Of a stretch of DNA of 64,000 bases, positions 1 to 8,080 are shown in pieces. The stretch is from Pseudomonas arcuscaelestis (GTDB taxonomy: Bacteria > Pseudomonadota > Gammaproteobacteria > Pseudomonadales > Pseudomonadaceae), in the NCBI RefSeq assembly GCF_016881005.1, contig NZ_JACOPV010000006.1, forward strand, positions 1 through 64,000, in the 5' to 3' direction. The notes under the pieces were generated by a model. That model was not told the DNA's origin and did no database searches. It worked only from the letters and a program-made list of their open reading frames with translations. A program made the position numbers and the translations under genes. Position 1 is the first letter of the stretch; the number at the start of each line of letters is the position of its first letter.

Positions 1-99
1 CCCTGAAGGGCCGTCGAAGACTACGACGTTGATAGGTTGGGTGTGTAAGCGCTGTGAGGCGTTGAGCTAACCAATACTAATTGCCCGTGAGGCTTGACC
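1..99 (+). rRNA. 23S ribosomal RNA, 3' end (partial)
   Basis: The window opens inside the last helices of 23S rRNA. The sequence runs through the conserved CCAATACTAATTGCCCGTGA stretch and ends at GGCTTGACC, which is the usual 3' terminus in Pseudomonas and pairs with the GGTCAAG 5' end outside the window. The exact end is uncertain by a few bases. Positions 100-238 are the 23S-5S spacer, in which no gene is seen. Confidence 0.95.
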
Positions 100-238
100 A
101 TATAACACCCAAGCAATTTGCGTCGAATGACCAGATTGCGGTGTTGTGAAGACGAAACGAACCGAAAGTTTGCAACTCACAAACATCACATACCCGATTC
201 GCTGGAGTGTCTAACAAGACCTTCTGGCAACAGAATTT

Positions 239-354
239 CTTGACGACCATAGAGCATTGGAACCACCTGATCCCATCCCGAACTCAGTAGTGAAACGATG
301 CATCGCCGATGGTAGTGTGGGGTTTCCCCATGTGAGAGTAGGTCATCGTCAAGA
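239..354 (+). rRNA. rrf: 5S ribosomal RNA
   Basis: A complete 5S rRNA of about 116 nt. Its 5' end TTGACGACCATAGAGC and 3' end GGTCATCGTCAAG pair to form helix I, and the conserved CCGAACTCAG loop and the GATGGTAGTGTGGGG block lie between them. It closes an rRNA operon that enters from the left. Ends are accurate to about 2 nt. Confidence 0.97.
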
Positions 355-364
355 TTAAATTCCG

Positions 365-400
365 AAACCCCTATCTGCGCATGCAGGTAGGGGTTTTGTC
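365..400 (+). terminator. rRNA operon terminator
   Basis: A 14-bp stem (left arm 365-378, right arm 383-396, one G-T wobble, ATGC-type tight loop region) is followed by T residues. It lies 11 nt after 5S and is the expected intrinsic terminator of the rRNA operon. Confidence 0.9.
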
Positions 401-544
401 TTTTCCGCGATCGAAAGTCCCGCCACTGTGGCGGCGGGCGTGCCCGCGATACCCACCAAATCAGCGCCTCTAACCTCATCTGTTTTCTATGCAATCCCCA
501 CCTGCATGGCTATCATGCCAGCCTCATCACGAGTCGAGATTGGC

Positions 545-1504
545 ATGCTGAAGTTGTTAGAGCTCCTCAAGGATGGCCGATTCCATTCCGGGCAGGATCT
601 GGGGGTTGCCCTTGGCATAAGTCGCAGTGCTGTCTGGAAACAGTTACAGCACCTTGAGGCCGAGTTGAATCTACCTATTCATAAGGTGCGCGGCCGTGGC
701 TATCAGTTAGCCTCGCCCCTGGTTCTACTGCAAGAGCAAGCGATAGCTGAGCACTCGCAGGGCGAACCGTGGCCAGTGATGGTCTATGAGTCCATCGACT
801 CAACAAATGCTGAAGCCTTGCGTGCAATTGCTGTAGGGCGACGAGCGCCCTTCCTGGTGGTCGCCGAGCGTCAAACTGCAGGGCGGGGTAGACGCGGGCG
901 CCAGTGGGTAAGTCCATTTGCAGACAACCTCTACTACAGCCTGGTTTTACGTATCGAGGGTGGCATGCGCCAGCTCGAGGGCTTGAGCCTGGTCGTAGGG
1001 CTTGCGGTCATGCGGGCGCTGCAGTCATTTGGTGTTTCGAATGCCGGTTTGAAGTGGCCAAACGATGTGCTGGTCAATAATCAGAAAATTGCCGGGATTT
1101 TGTTGGAGTTGGTTGGTGACCCAGCTGATGTCTGTCATGTGGTGCTGGGTATAGGTATCAACGTCAACATGCAGGCGGCCAAGGAGGTTGATCAGCCGTG
1201 GACCTCCGTACGCCGTGAGGTAGGGGGTTCAATTGACCGCAACTTGCTAGTGGCCAGGTTGAACCACAATCTGCAGGTAGACATGGAGCGCCACCGTGAA
1301 ACCGGCTTCGCAGGATTTCAGGCCCAGTGGGAGCAAGCGCACCTGTGGCAAGGTCGGGCTGTATCGCTGATTGCCGGGGCCAACAAGGTCGACGGTACTG
1401 TTTTGGGGGTCGATGGCCAAGGTGCATTGCGCCTTGAGGTCGATGGAGTAGAGAAGAGCTTCAGTGGTGGTGAGCTCAGTTTGAGGTTGCGTGATGATTC
1501 TTGA
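545..1504 (+). CDS. birA: Bifunctional biotin--[acetyl-CoA-carboxylase] ligase / biotin operon repressor BirA
   Basis: Cytoplasmic enzyme that activates biotin with ATP and transfers it to the lysine of biotin carboxyl carrier protein. Proteins of this two-domain form can also repress biotin genes. A winged-helix HTH occupies about residues 1-60. The biotinyl-AMP loop GRGRRGR is at residues 113-119, followed by the [13 protein letters not shown] block, and KWPNDV and KIAGILLE come later. The frame is open upstream to 428, but ATG 545 gives the family's usual start and 319-aa length. The last 11 nt overlap the next gene, coaX, which implies co-transcription. Confidence 0.97.
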   Translation: MLKLLELLKDGRFHSGQDLGVALGISRSAVWKQLQHLEAELNLPIHKVRGRGYQLASPLVLLQEQAIAEHSQGEPWPVMVYESIDSTNAEALRAIAVGRRAPFLVVAERQTAGRGRRGRQWVSPFADNLYYSLVLRIEGGMRQLEGLSLVVGLAVMRALQSFGVSNAGLKWPNDVLVNNQKIAGILLELVGDPADVCHVVLGIGINVNMQAAKEVDQPWTSVRREVGGSIDRNLLVARLNHNLQVDMERHRETGFAGFQAQWEQAHLWQGRAVSLIAGANKVDGTVLGVDGQGALRLEVDGVEKSFSGGELSLRLRDDS

Positions 1505-2240
1505 GCTCGATTGCGGTAACAGCTTTATCAAGTGGCGCGTAATTCGTGACACAGACTTGTTTATTGTCGGTAGCGGCGTGGTCGATTCCGACATGGCCCT
1601 GGTCAATGCGGTCAGTGCGCTTGCAGTGCCGCCTAAGCAGTGTCGTTTGGTCAGTGTGCGTAGTGAGGAGGAAACGATAAGTTTGTCCGCACTGTTGCAT
1701 CAGCACTTCGGGCTTCAGGTGCTAGTCGCGCAGCCGGCCAAAGAGGTTGCAGGTGTGCGCAACGGGTATGAAGACTATCAGCGTCTCGGCTTGGATCGCT
1801 GGCTCGCTGTATTGGGTGCATATCGTCTGTCGGGTGGAGCGTGTCTGGTCATGGACTTCGGTACTGCGGCCAAGGCGGACTTTGTGGCGGCGGATGGAGA
1901 GCACCTGGGTGGCTTTATCTGTCCGGGAATGCCATTGATGCGCAGCCAGTTGCGTACCCACACTCGCAGGATTCGATACGACGATGTGTCGGCAGAACGA
2001 GCGCTGTCGAGCATGTCTCCTGGTCGCTCTACGGTCGAAGCGGTTGAGCGTGGGTGTGTGCATATGCTTCAAGGTTTCGTGCGTTCCCAGCTCGACCATG
2101 CAAAAGAATTGTGGGGTGAAGATTTTTCGGTGTTGCTGACCGGCGGTGATGCACCGCTGGTGCAGGAAGCTGCGCCAACTGCACGGGTAGTGCCTGATTT
2201 GGTGTTTGTCGGCCTGGCGATGGCCTGCCCCCTGGACTGA
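1494..2240 (+). CDS. coaX: Type III pantothenate kinase
   Basis: Catalyses the first step of coenzyme A synthesis (pantothenate to 4'-phosphopantothenate). The type III class belongs to the ASKHA fold. The first phosphate loop is seen at DCGNSF (residues 6-11) and a second at DFGTA (121-125), with the conserved GLDRW at 99-103. The length is 248 aa. ATG 1494 is preferred over the GTG one codon upstream. It overlaps birA, a coupling that is common in gammaproteobacteria. Confidence 0.97.
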   Translation: MILELDCGNSFIKWRVIRDTDLFIVGSGVVDSDMALVNAVSALAVPPKQCRLVSVRSEEETISLSALLHQHFGLQVLVAQPAKEVAGVRNGYEDYQRLGLDRWLAVLGAYRLSGGACLVMDFGTAAKADFVAADGEHLGGFICPGMPLMRSQLRTHTRRIRYDDVSAERALSSMSPGRSTVEAVERGCVHMLQGFVRSQLDHAKELWGEDFSVLLTGGDAPLVQEAAPTARVVPDLVFVGLAMACPLD

Positions 2241-2247
2241 GGTGACT

Positions 2248-2676
2248 ATGCGTTGGTTGTTTCTGTTGTTGGTGGTGCTAAATGGTGTCTATTACGTGTG
2301 GCATCAGCAGGAGGCTCCTTTAAGGGTCAAGGAGGTCGCGCCACTTTCGCTTTATAAGGGCAACCAGCAAGGCATACGACTGTTGAGAGAGTCGCATCAG
2401 AATGCGCAGGTTCCATCGGGTGGTCGTGAATGTCTTTACGTAGGCGGGCTGAGCGGTCAAGAGCAGCTCGGCGCCTTGCGTCAACGGCTCTTGAGTTTGG
2501 ACGTAGCCTCGGTTCCTGTGACTGGCAGACTTGGGGATGAAACTGGGCTTTGGTTGCAAATTCAGCCTGATAGCCAGCGTTTGCTTGATCAATCCCTGCT
2601 TGGAGCACTTTCTCGAGATTTCAAAGACTTAAAACATAAAATAAAGTTGTGCGAGGGTATTGCAACTGGTGAATAG
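2248..2676 (+). CDS. SPOR-domain-like membrane-anchored protein
   Basis: A 142-aa protein that begins with a hydrophobic signal-anchor (MRWLFLLLVVLNGVYYVW) and ends in a roughly 70-residue alpha/beta region that looks like a SPOR (peptidoglycan-binding) domain, with CLYVGGLSGQEQLGALRQRL resembling its start. It lies 7 nt after coaX and is likely the last gene of that operon. The frame is open upstream to 2206 inside coaX, but ATG 2248 begins the anchor segment. The SPOR assignment is by resemblance and context; the cellular role is unknown. Confidence 0.8.
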   Translation: MRWLFLLLVVLNGVYYVWHQQEAPLRVKEVAPLSLYKGNQQGIRLLRESHQNAQVPSGGRECLYVGGLSGQEQLGALRQRLLSLDVASVPVTGRLGDETGLWLQIQPDSQRLLDQSLLGALSRDFKDLKHKIKLCEGIATGE

Positions 2677-2687
2677 CTTGATAGAAT
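2660..2687 (+). promoter_or_regulatory. Candidate upstream promoter of the tRNA-tuf operon
   Basis: TTGCAA (2660-2665), a 16-bp spacer and TAGAAT (2682-2687) are followed by the GC-rich discriminator GGCGCCCGC. The -35 overlaps the end of the SPOR-protein gene. GC-rich discriminators are typical of stringently controlled stable-RNA promoters. This is inferred from sequence only. Confidence 0.6.
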
Positions 2688-2777
2688 GGCGCCCGCTTCA
2701 CAGGGATGACCACTAAGTGGCGACACTGTGAAGTAGCTGTCAAATTAGCTAACCTCAAGATTTTAATGAGAAAAAGC

Positions 2778-2806
2778 TTGACAGTAGGACGGCAAGAGTT
2801 GAAAAT
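2778..2806 (+). promoter_or_regulatory. Candidate proximal promoter of the tRNA-tuf operon
   Basis: A perfect TTGACA (2778-2783), a 17-bp spacer and GAAAAT (2801-2806, a 4/6 match) are followed by the discriminator GCCGCCC. The predicted start falls about 7 nt before tRNA-Tyr. The region 2707-2777 between the two promoters holds no gene. Confidence 0.6.
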
Positions 2807-2819
2807 GCCGCCCAGCTCA

Positions 2820-2904
<85 letters not shown>

Positions 2905-2927
2905 TTTTAGCGAGAGCTGCAAGCTCC

Positions 2928-3001
<74 letters not shown>

Positions 3002-3027
3002 AGTTTGCTGTTGTTGCACGGTGTTAC

Positions 3028-3103
3028 GCTCTTGTAGCTCAGTTGGTAGAGCACACCCTTGGTAAGGGTGAGGTCAGCGGTTCAAATCCGCTCAAGAGCT
3101 CCA
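3028..3103 (+). tRNA. tRNA-Thr (GGT)
   Basis: A 76-nt tRNA. The acceptor GCTCTTG pairs with CAAGAGC, the anticodon GGT is at 3061-3063 and CCA is encoded. It is followed 85 nt later by tuf copy 1. A short hairpin-capable sequence (GCAGATATGAAAATATCTGC, from 3112) lies between them. Confidence 0.98.
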
Positions 3104-3188
3104 TATAACAAGGCAGATATGAAAATATCTGCCTTTGTTTTAATGGTCGTATTAACTTGCTTGTTTCTTCTTGCTGAGGATTGTCTCG

Positions 3189-4382
3189 ATGGCTAAGGAA
3201 AAGTTCGATCGTAGTCTGCCGCACGTTAACGTCGGCACCATTGGTCACGTTGACCATGGTAAGACCACTCTGACTGCTGCTCTGACTCGCGTCTGTTCCG
3301 AAGTGTTCGGTTCGGCTGTTGTTGACTTCGACAAGATCGACAGCGCCCCGGAAGAAAAGGCTCGTGGTATCACCATTAATACCGCACACGTCGAGTACAA
3401 CTCGAAGATCCGTCACTACGCTCACGTTGACTGCCCAGGTCACGCTGACTATGTGAAGAACATGATCACCGGTGCTGCCCAGATGGACGGCGCAATCCTG
3501 GTTTGTTCGGCCGCTGATGGTCCGATGCCACAAACCCGTGAGCACATCCTGCTGTCCCGTCAGGTTGGCGTTCCGTACATTGTGGTCTTCCTGAACAAGG
3601 CTGACCTGGTAGACGACGCTGAGCTGCTGGAACTGGTTGAGATGGAAGTTCGCGACCTGCTGTCCACCTACGATTTCCCAGGCGACGACACTCCGATCAT
3701 CATCGGTTCTGCTCGTATGGCTCTGGAAGGCAAAGACGACAACGAGATGGGCACCACTGCCGTCAAGAAACTGGTTGAAACTCTGGACAGCTACATCCCA
3801 GAGCCGGAGCGCGCTATCGACAAGCCGTTCCTGATGCCAATCGAAGACGTATTCTCGATCTCGGGTCGTGGTACCGTTGTTACCGGTCGTATCGAGCGTG
3901 GTATCGTCCGCGTTCAGGATCCACTGGAAATCGTTGGTCTGCGTGACACCACCACCACTACCTGTACTGGTGTTGAGATGTTCCGTAAGCTGCTCGACGA
4001 AGGCCGTGCTGGCGAGAACTGCGGCGTTCTGCTGCGTGGTACCAAGCGTGACGACGTTGAGCGTGGTCAGGTTCTGGTTAAGCCAGGTTCGGTTAAGCCG
4101 CACACCAAGTTCACCGCAGAAGTTTACGTTCTGAGCAAGGAAGAAGGCGGCCGTCATACTCCGTTCTTCAAAGGCTATCGTCCACAGTTCTACTTCCGTA
4201 CTACTGACGTGACTGGTAACTGCCAGCTGCCAGAAGGCGTAGAAATGGTAATGCCAGGTGACAACATCCAGATGGAAGTTACCCTGATCAAGACCATCGC
4301 GATGGAAGACGGTCTGCGTTTCGCTATCCGTGAAGGCGGTCGTACCGTCGGCGCCGGTGTAGTAGCGAAGATTATCGAATAA
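3189..4382 (+). CDS. tufB: Elongation factor Tu, copy 1 (tRNA-linked)
   Basis: GTPase that delivers aminoacyl-tRNA to the ribosomal A site. G1 GHVDHGKT is at residues 19-26, followed by DCPGH and NKAD, with domains 2 and 3 complete (397 aa). Start ATG 3189 is the family start; the frame is open 18 nt upstream. The protein is identical to copy 2 at 19801-20994. At DNA level codons 67 to about 388 are almost identical, whereas both ends differ at many synonymous sites. The name tufB follows the E. coli convention for the tRNA-linked copy; Pseudomonas annotations vary. Confidence 0.98.
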   Translation: MAKEKFDRSLPHVNVGTIGHVDHGKTTLTAALTRVCSEVFGSAVVDFDKIDSAPEEKARGITINTAHVEYNSKIRHYAHVDCPGHADYVKNMITGAAQMDGAILVCSAADGPMPQTREHILLSRQVGVPYIVVFLNKADLVDDAELLELVEMEVRDLLSTYDFPGDDTPIIIGSARMALEGKDDNEMGTTAVKKLVETLDSYIPEPERAIDKPFLMPIEDVFSISGRGTVVTGRIERGIVRVQDPLEIVGLRDTTTTTCTGVEMFRKLLDEGRAGENCGVLLRGTKRDDVERGQVLVKPGSVKPHTKFTAEVYVLSKEEGGRHTPFFKGYRPQFYFRTTDVTGNCQLPEGVEMVMPGDNIQMEVTLIKTIAMEDGLRFAIREGGRTVGAGVVAKIIE

Positions 4383-4400
4383 GTAGTTGATTTTTCTCGA

Positions 4401-4426
4401 TCAGGCCGGCATAATGGCCGGCCTGA
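4401..4426 (+). terminator. Hairpin between tuf copy 1 and tRNA-Trp
   Basis: A perfect 10-bp inverted repeat (arms 4401-4410 and 4417-4426) with a 6-nt loop starts 18 nt after the tuf stop. The T-run that follows is weak (AAGCTTTT). It may be a partial terminator or a processing and stability element ahead of tRNA-Trp. Confidence 0.55.
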
Positions 4427-4435
4427 TAAGCTTTT

Positions 4436-4511
4436 AGGTCAGTAGCTCAATTGGCAGAGCGACGGTCTCCAAAACCGTAGGTTGGGGGTTCGATTCCCTC
4501 CTGACCTGCCA
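4436..4511 (+). tRNA. tRNA-Trp (CCA)
   Basis: A 76-nt tRNA. The acceptor AGGTCAG pairs with CTGACCT, the anticodon CCA is at 4469-4471 and the 3' CCA is encoded. It lies between tuf and secE, as in E. coli relatives and other pseudomonads. Confidence 0.98.
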
Positions 4512-4556
4512 GATTCACCTCGTGTGTCTGGCTTTCTTTTCACAGGATCTTCCTAG

Positions 4557-4925
4557 ATGACTCCCAAGGCTGAAGCCCAAGACTCTCGTTTTGATCTGCT
4601 CAAGTGGCTGGCTGTTGTCGCTTTGGTGGTTGTAGGTGTTGTAGGTAATCTTTATTACTCTGCTTCGCCGATTCTGTATCGCGTACTCGCATTGCTTGCT
4701 CTTGCTGCAGTTGCTGGCTTTATCGCTCTGCAAACTGCTAAAGGCAAGTCGTTCTTTACGCTGGTAAAGGAAGCGCGCACTGAGATTCGTAAAGTCGTAT
4801 GGCCAACCCGCCAAGAAACCATGCAGACCACGCTCATCGTAGTGGCGGTTGTTCTGGTTATGGCGTTGCTGCTGTGGGGTCTCGACTCCCTGCTCGGTTG
4901 GTTGATTTCCTTGATTGTTGGCTAA
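4557..4925 (+). CDS. secE: Protein translocase subunit SecE
   Basis: Small inner-membrane subunit of the SecYEG channel. The length is 122 aa, with three predicted membrane helices (about residues 15-35, 40-58 and 95-118) as in the enteric-type SecE. The conserved cytoplasmic motif EIRKVVWPTRQET precedes the last helix. It starts 45 nt after tRNA-Trp and is followed by nusG 9 nt later, the standard secE-nusG pair. Confidence 0.97.
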   Translation: MTPKAEAQDSRFDLLKWLAVVALVVVGVVGNLYYSASPILYRVLALLALAAVAGFIALQTAKGKSFFTLVKEARTEIRKVVWPTRQETMQTTLIVVAVVLVMALLLWGLDSLLGWLISLIVG

Positions 4926-4934
4926 GGGTGTCCC

Positions 4935-5468
4935 GTGGCTAAGCGTTGGTACGTTGTGCATGCTTACTCGGGTTACGAGAAGCATGTAATGCGCTCGCTG
5001 ATCGAGCGCGTAAAGCTGGCTGGCATGGAAGACGGGTTCGGCGAGATTCTGGTCCCCACTGAAGAAGTGGTTGAGATGCGCAATGGCCAGAAGCGCAAAA
5101 GCGAACGCAAGTTCTTTCCAGGCTATGTGCTGGTGCAGATGGAAATGAACGAAGGGACTTGGCACTTAGTCAAGGATACCCCTCGCGTCATGGGCTTCAT
5201 TGGTGGTACCGCAGATAAGCCTGCGCCTATCACTGACAAAGAAGCCGAGGCTATCCTGCGTCGCGTTGCTGATGGCAGTGATAAGCCCAAGCCAAAAACT
5301 CTATTCGAGCCGGGCGAAGTCGTCCGTGTTACAGATGGTCCGTTTGCTGATTTCAACGGCACTGTCGAAGAAGTTAACTACGAGAAGAGTCGGATCCAAG
5401 TGGCCGTGCTCATTTTCGGTCGCTCTACTCCGGTGGAGCTCGAGTTCAGCCAGGTCGAAAAGGTCTAG
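4935..5468 (+). CDS. nusG: Transcription termination/antitermination factor NusG
   Basis: Binds RNA polymerase through its N-terminal NGN domain (about residues 3-120, opening [17 protein letters not shown]). Through the C-terminal KOW domain (about 125-177, with [19 protein letters not shown]) it contacts Rho or ribosomal protein S10. The length of 177 aa is normal. It starts with GTG at 4935, 9 nt after secE. Confidence 0.97.
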   Translation: MAKRWYVVHAYSGYEKHVMRSLIERVKLAGMEDGFGEILVPTEEVVEMRNGQKRKSERKFFPGYVLVQMEMNEGTWHLVKDTPRVMGFIGGTADKPAPITDKEAEAILRRVADGSDKPKPKTLFEPGEVVRVTDGPFADFNGTVEEVNYEKSRIQVAVLIFGRSTPVELEFSQVEKV

Positions 5469-5487
5469 CCGAACAACGCATCCCATT

Positions 5488-5520
5488 ACCCCGCAGCCCT
5501 ATGTGCTGCGGGGTTTTGTC
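5488..5520 (+). terminator. Terminator/attenuator between nusG and rplK
   Basis: A perfect 10-bp GC-rich stem (arms 5488-5497 and 5505-5514, 7-nt loop) is followed by TTTTGTC. It separates the secE-nusG and L11 operons. Positions 5521-5589 are the rplK leader, with no clear promoter recognised. Confidence 0.8.
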
Positions 5521-5589
5521 GTCACTGGGATAAAACGCAAGTAATCCGGGGAGCCTTTTTGGCGTTCGTACCCGATATTGGAGTAGCTC

Positions 5590-6021
5590 ATGGCTAAGAA
5601 GATTCAGGCTTACATCAAGCTGCAAGTAAAGGCCGGCCAGGCCAACCCAAGCCCACCCGTTGGTCCAGCTCTGGGTCAACATGGTGTGAACATCATGGAA
5701 TTCTGCAAGGCCTTCAACGCCCGTACTCAGGGTCAAGAAGCCGGCCTGCCGACTCCTGTGATCATCACTGTTTACAGTGACCGCAGCTTCACCTTCGAAA
5801 CCAAAAGCACCCCAGCTTCGGTTCTGCTGAAGAAAGCAGCTGGCCTGACCAGCGGTTCTGCGCGTCCGAACACCGTTAAAGTCGGTACTGTGACTCGTGC
5901 TCAGCTGGAAGAGATCGCAAAAACCAAAAATGCTGATCTGACCGCTGCTGACATGGATGCAGCCGTGCGTACCATCGCCGGTTCTGCTCGCAGCATGGGC
6001 CTCAACGTGGAGGGTGTGTAA
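5590..6021 (+). CDS. rplK: 50S ribosomal protein L11
   Basis: Binds the GTPase-associated region of 23S rRNA and is needed for RelA activation and factor binding. The length is 143 aa. The N-terminal [20 protein letters not shown] is the lysine-rich segment that PrmA methylates in relatives, and the C-terminal rRNA-binding domain ends [12 protein letters not shown]. Its stop overlaps the rplA start by 1 nt, so the two are translationally coupled. Confidence 0.98.
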   Translation: MAKKIQAYIKLQVKAGQANPSPPVGPALGQHGVNIMEFCKAFNARTQGQEAGLPTPVIITVYSDRSFTFETKSTPASVLLKKAAGLTSGSARPNTVKVGTVTRAQLEEIAKTKNADLTAADMDAAVRTIAGSARSMGLNVEGV

Positions 6022-6716
6022 TGGCTAAGCTGACCAAGCGCCAAAAGGCCATTGCTTCGAAAATTGAAGCTGGCAAAGTCTACAACTTCGAAGAAGCAGC
6101 AGTGCTGCTGGCCGAACTGTCCACCGTGAAGTTCAGCGAATCCTTCGACGTTGCTGTCAACCTCGGCGTTGACCCACGTAAATCTGACCAGGTTGTTCGT
6201 AGCGCTACCGTGCTGCCACACGGCACTGGCAAGACCGTACGTGTTGCTGTCTTCACCCAGGGCCCAGCTGCTGAGGCCGCTCTGGCTGCCGGCGCTGACC
6301 GTGTTGGTATGGACGACCTGGCTGCTGAAATGAAAGCCGGCGACCTGAACTATGACGTCGTTATTGCTTCCCCGGATGCAATGCGTGTTGTAGGTCAGTT
6401 GGGTCAGGTTCTGGGTCCTCGCGGCCTTATGCCTAACCCGAAAGTTGGTACCGTAACTCCAGACGTAGCCACCGCGGTGAAAAACGCCAAGGCTGGTCAG
6501 GTTCGTTATCGCACCGACAAAAACGGCATCATTCACACCTCCGTTGGCAAAATCGGCTTTGAAGCCGGCAAGCTGAAGGAAAACGTTGAAGCCCTGATCG
6601 CTGATCTGAAGCGTATCAAGCCAGCTTCTTCGAAAGGTATCTACGTTAAGCGCGTTACCCTGAGCACCACCATGGGTCCAGGTCTGGTCATCGACCAAGG
6701 CTCGCTGAACGCGTAA
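6021..6716 (+). CDS. rplA: 50S ribosomal protein L1
   Basis: Forms the mobile L1 stalk at the E site. In relatives it represses its own rplK-rplA message by binding a mimic of its rRNA site. The length is 231 aa, with the conserved GRLMPNPK-type segment visible as [19 protein letters not shown] 6021 overlaps the rplK stop (TAATG). Confidence 0.98.
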   Translation: MAKLTKRQKAIASKIEAGKVYNFEEAAVLLAELSTVKFSESFDVAVNLGVDPRKSDQVVRSATVLPHGTGKTVRVAVFTQGPAAEAALAAGADRVGMDDLAAEMKAGDLNYDVVIASPDAMRVVGQLGQVLGPRGLMPNPKVGTVTPDVATAVKNAKAGQVRYRTDKNGIIHTSVGKIGFEAGKLKENVEALIADLKRIKPASSKGIYVKRVTLSTTMGPGLVIDQGSLNA

Positions 6717-6916
6717 GACAAAAATCGACGCGAGCGATCGCGTCGGTTTAAAAAAATTGGGGTCCCTGCCTGGCGGGGGCTATCCAAGACCGTAGGCGAC
6801 GAAAGTCTTAAACCACAAGCCTACGCAGATGGTGCCCCTGGTTCTTCACCGAACCAGACACCAAAACGACATTCAGTCTCGGCTGAATGAAACGGTAACA
6901 AGCAGGAGTTTTACCC
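6717..6916 (+). promoter_or_regulatory. L10 (rplJ) autoregulatory mRNA leader
   Basis: A 200-nt leader precedes rplJ. It contains the elements of the L10 leader family: a GGGGTCCCTGCCTGGCGGGG stem region (6760-6779), a central unpaired/bulged stretch around 6784-6830 and a closing GGTGCCCC segment (6831-6838). In E. coli and Bacillus the L10(L12)4 complex binds such a leader to repress rplJL translation. The assignment is by position and partial structure. Confidence 0.75.
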
Positions 6917-7417
6917 GTGGCAATTAAACTCGAAGACAAGAAGGCCATCGTCGCTGAAGTCAACGAGGCTGCCAAAGTCGCTCTGTCTGCTGTCGTGGCT
7001 GATGCCCGTGGCGTGACTGTAGGCGCAATGACCGGACTCCGTAAAGAGGCTCGTGAAGCTGGCGTTTACGTACGTGTTGTACGTAACACCCTGCTCAAGC
7101 GCGCCGTTGCTGACACTGAATTCAGTGTTCTCAACGACGTGTTCACCGGCCCTACCCTGATCGCGTTCTCTAACGAACACCCGGGCGCTGCTGCCCGTCT
7201 GTTCGCTGAATTCGCCAAGGGTCAGAGCAAGTTCGAGATCAAGGCAGCTGCGTTCGACGGCAAGTTCCTTGCCGCAAACCAGATCGACGTGTTGGCTTCT
7301 CTGCCGACCCGCGACGAGGCCATTGCGAAGCTGATGAGCGTGATCCAAGGCGCTACCAGCAAGCTGGCTCGTACTTTGGCAGCCGTTCGCGACCAGAAAG
7401 AAGCCGCTGCTGCCTAA
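6917..7417 (+). CDS. rplJ: 50S ribosomal protein L10
   Basis: Base of the L7/L12 stalk: the N-terminal domain binds 23S rRNA and the C-terminal helix binds L7/L12 dimers. The length is 166 aa, and it starts with GTG 6917 behind AGGAG (6903-6907). It follows a long leader that is its probable autoregulatory site and precedes rplL by 78 nt. Confidence 0.98.
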   Translation: MAIKLEDKKAIVAEVNEAAKVALSAVVADARGVTVGAMTGLRKEAREAGVYVRVVRNTLLKRAVADTEFSVLNDVFTGPTLIAFSNEHPGAAARLFAEFAKGQSKFEIKAAAFDGKFLAANQIDVLASLPTRDEAIAKLMSVIQGATSKLARTLAAVRDQKEAAAA

Positions 7418-7495
7418 GGCACAGAAAGCTCTTTCGAAATCATATGTTTAATTTGATGGCTGCGTAGGCTGTCACCCCAATACAGGATTTAAGTC

Positions 7496-7861
7496 ATGTC
7501 TCTGACTAACGAGCAAATCATCGAAGCAATCGGCCAGAAAACCGTTCTGGAAGTTGTTGAGCTGATCAAAGCAATGGAAGAAACCTTCGGCGTTACCGCT
7601 GCTGTTGCCGCTGCTGGCCCAGCTGCTGCTGCTGCCGTTGTTGAAGAACAAACCGAGTTCAACGTTGTTCTGGTTGCTGCTGGCGACAAGAAAGTAAACG
7701 TGATCAAGGCTGTTCGTGAACTGACCGGCCTGGGCCTGAAAGAAGCCAAGGAAAAGGTTGATACCGCTCCTCAAGTCGTTGCTGAAGGCGTTTCGAAAGA
7801 AGCTGCTGACAAAGCCAAGGCTGACCTGGAAGCAGCAGGCGCTACTGTCGAACTGAAGTAA
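7496..7861 (+). CDS. rplL: 50S ribosomal protein L7/L12
   Basis: Multicopy stalk protein that recruits translation GTPases. The length is 121 aa: an N-terminal dimerisation domain, an Ala-rich flexible hinge (about residues 36-52) and a C-terminal factor-binding domain with [12 protein letters not shown]. Strong codon bias suits very high expression. Confidence 0.98.
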   Translation: MSLTNEQIIEAIGQKTVLEVVELIKAMEETFGVTAAVAAAGPAAAAAVVEEQTEFNVVLVAAGDKKVNVIKAVRELTGLGLKEAKEKVDTAPQVVAEGVSKEAADKAKADLEAAGATVELK

Positions 7862-7906
7862 TTTCGACTGTGCGTCTCCAGCCCGAGCGATAAGCGAAAG
7901 GCTGAT

Positions 7907-7935
7907 GGCTGGTGGCTCTTGCCACCGGCCTTTTT
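7907..7935 (+). terminator. Partial terminator (attenuator) between rplL and rpoB
   Basis: A 10-bp stem with one G-T wobble (arms 7907-7916 and 7921-7930, TCTT loop) is followed by TTTTT. It lies 46 nt after rplL inside the rplL-rpoB gap, which runs to 8080. E. coli has a leaky terminator in this same gap that sets the ratio of ribosomal protein to polymerase synthesis. Confidence 0.8.
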
Positions 7936-8080
7936 CCGTTATTGGTTGCCGACCAGGTCGGGGCCAGTGACGAGCGGTAACCACCGATGACGGTGGCGCA
8001 AACCAAGGGGTTTGCACGATTTTCTGGCTGCTCCCGTCGGGAGAAGCCAAACAAGCAGGTGACCAAGCTGGGGAACGCTG

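Noticed and set aside
419..448. GC-rich inverted repeats upstream of birA as a REP or regulatory element
   Set aside because: The arms are short and overlap each other (loops of 2-3 nt), and no second copy was seen.
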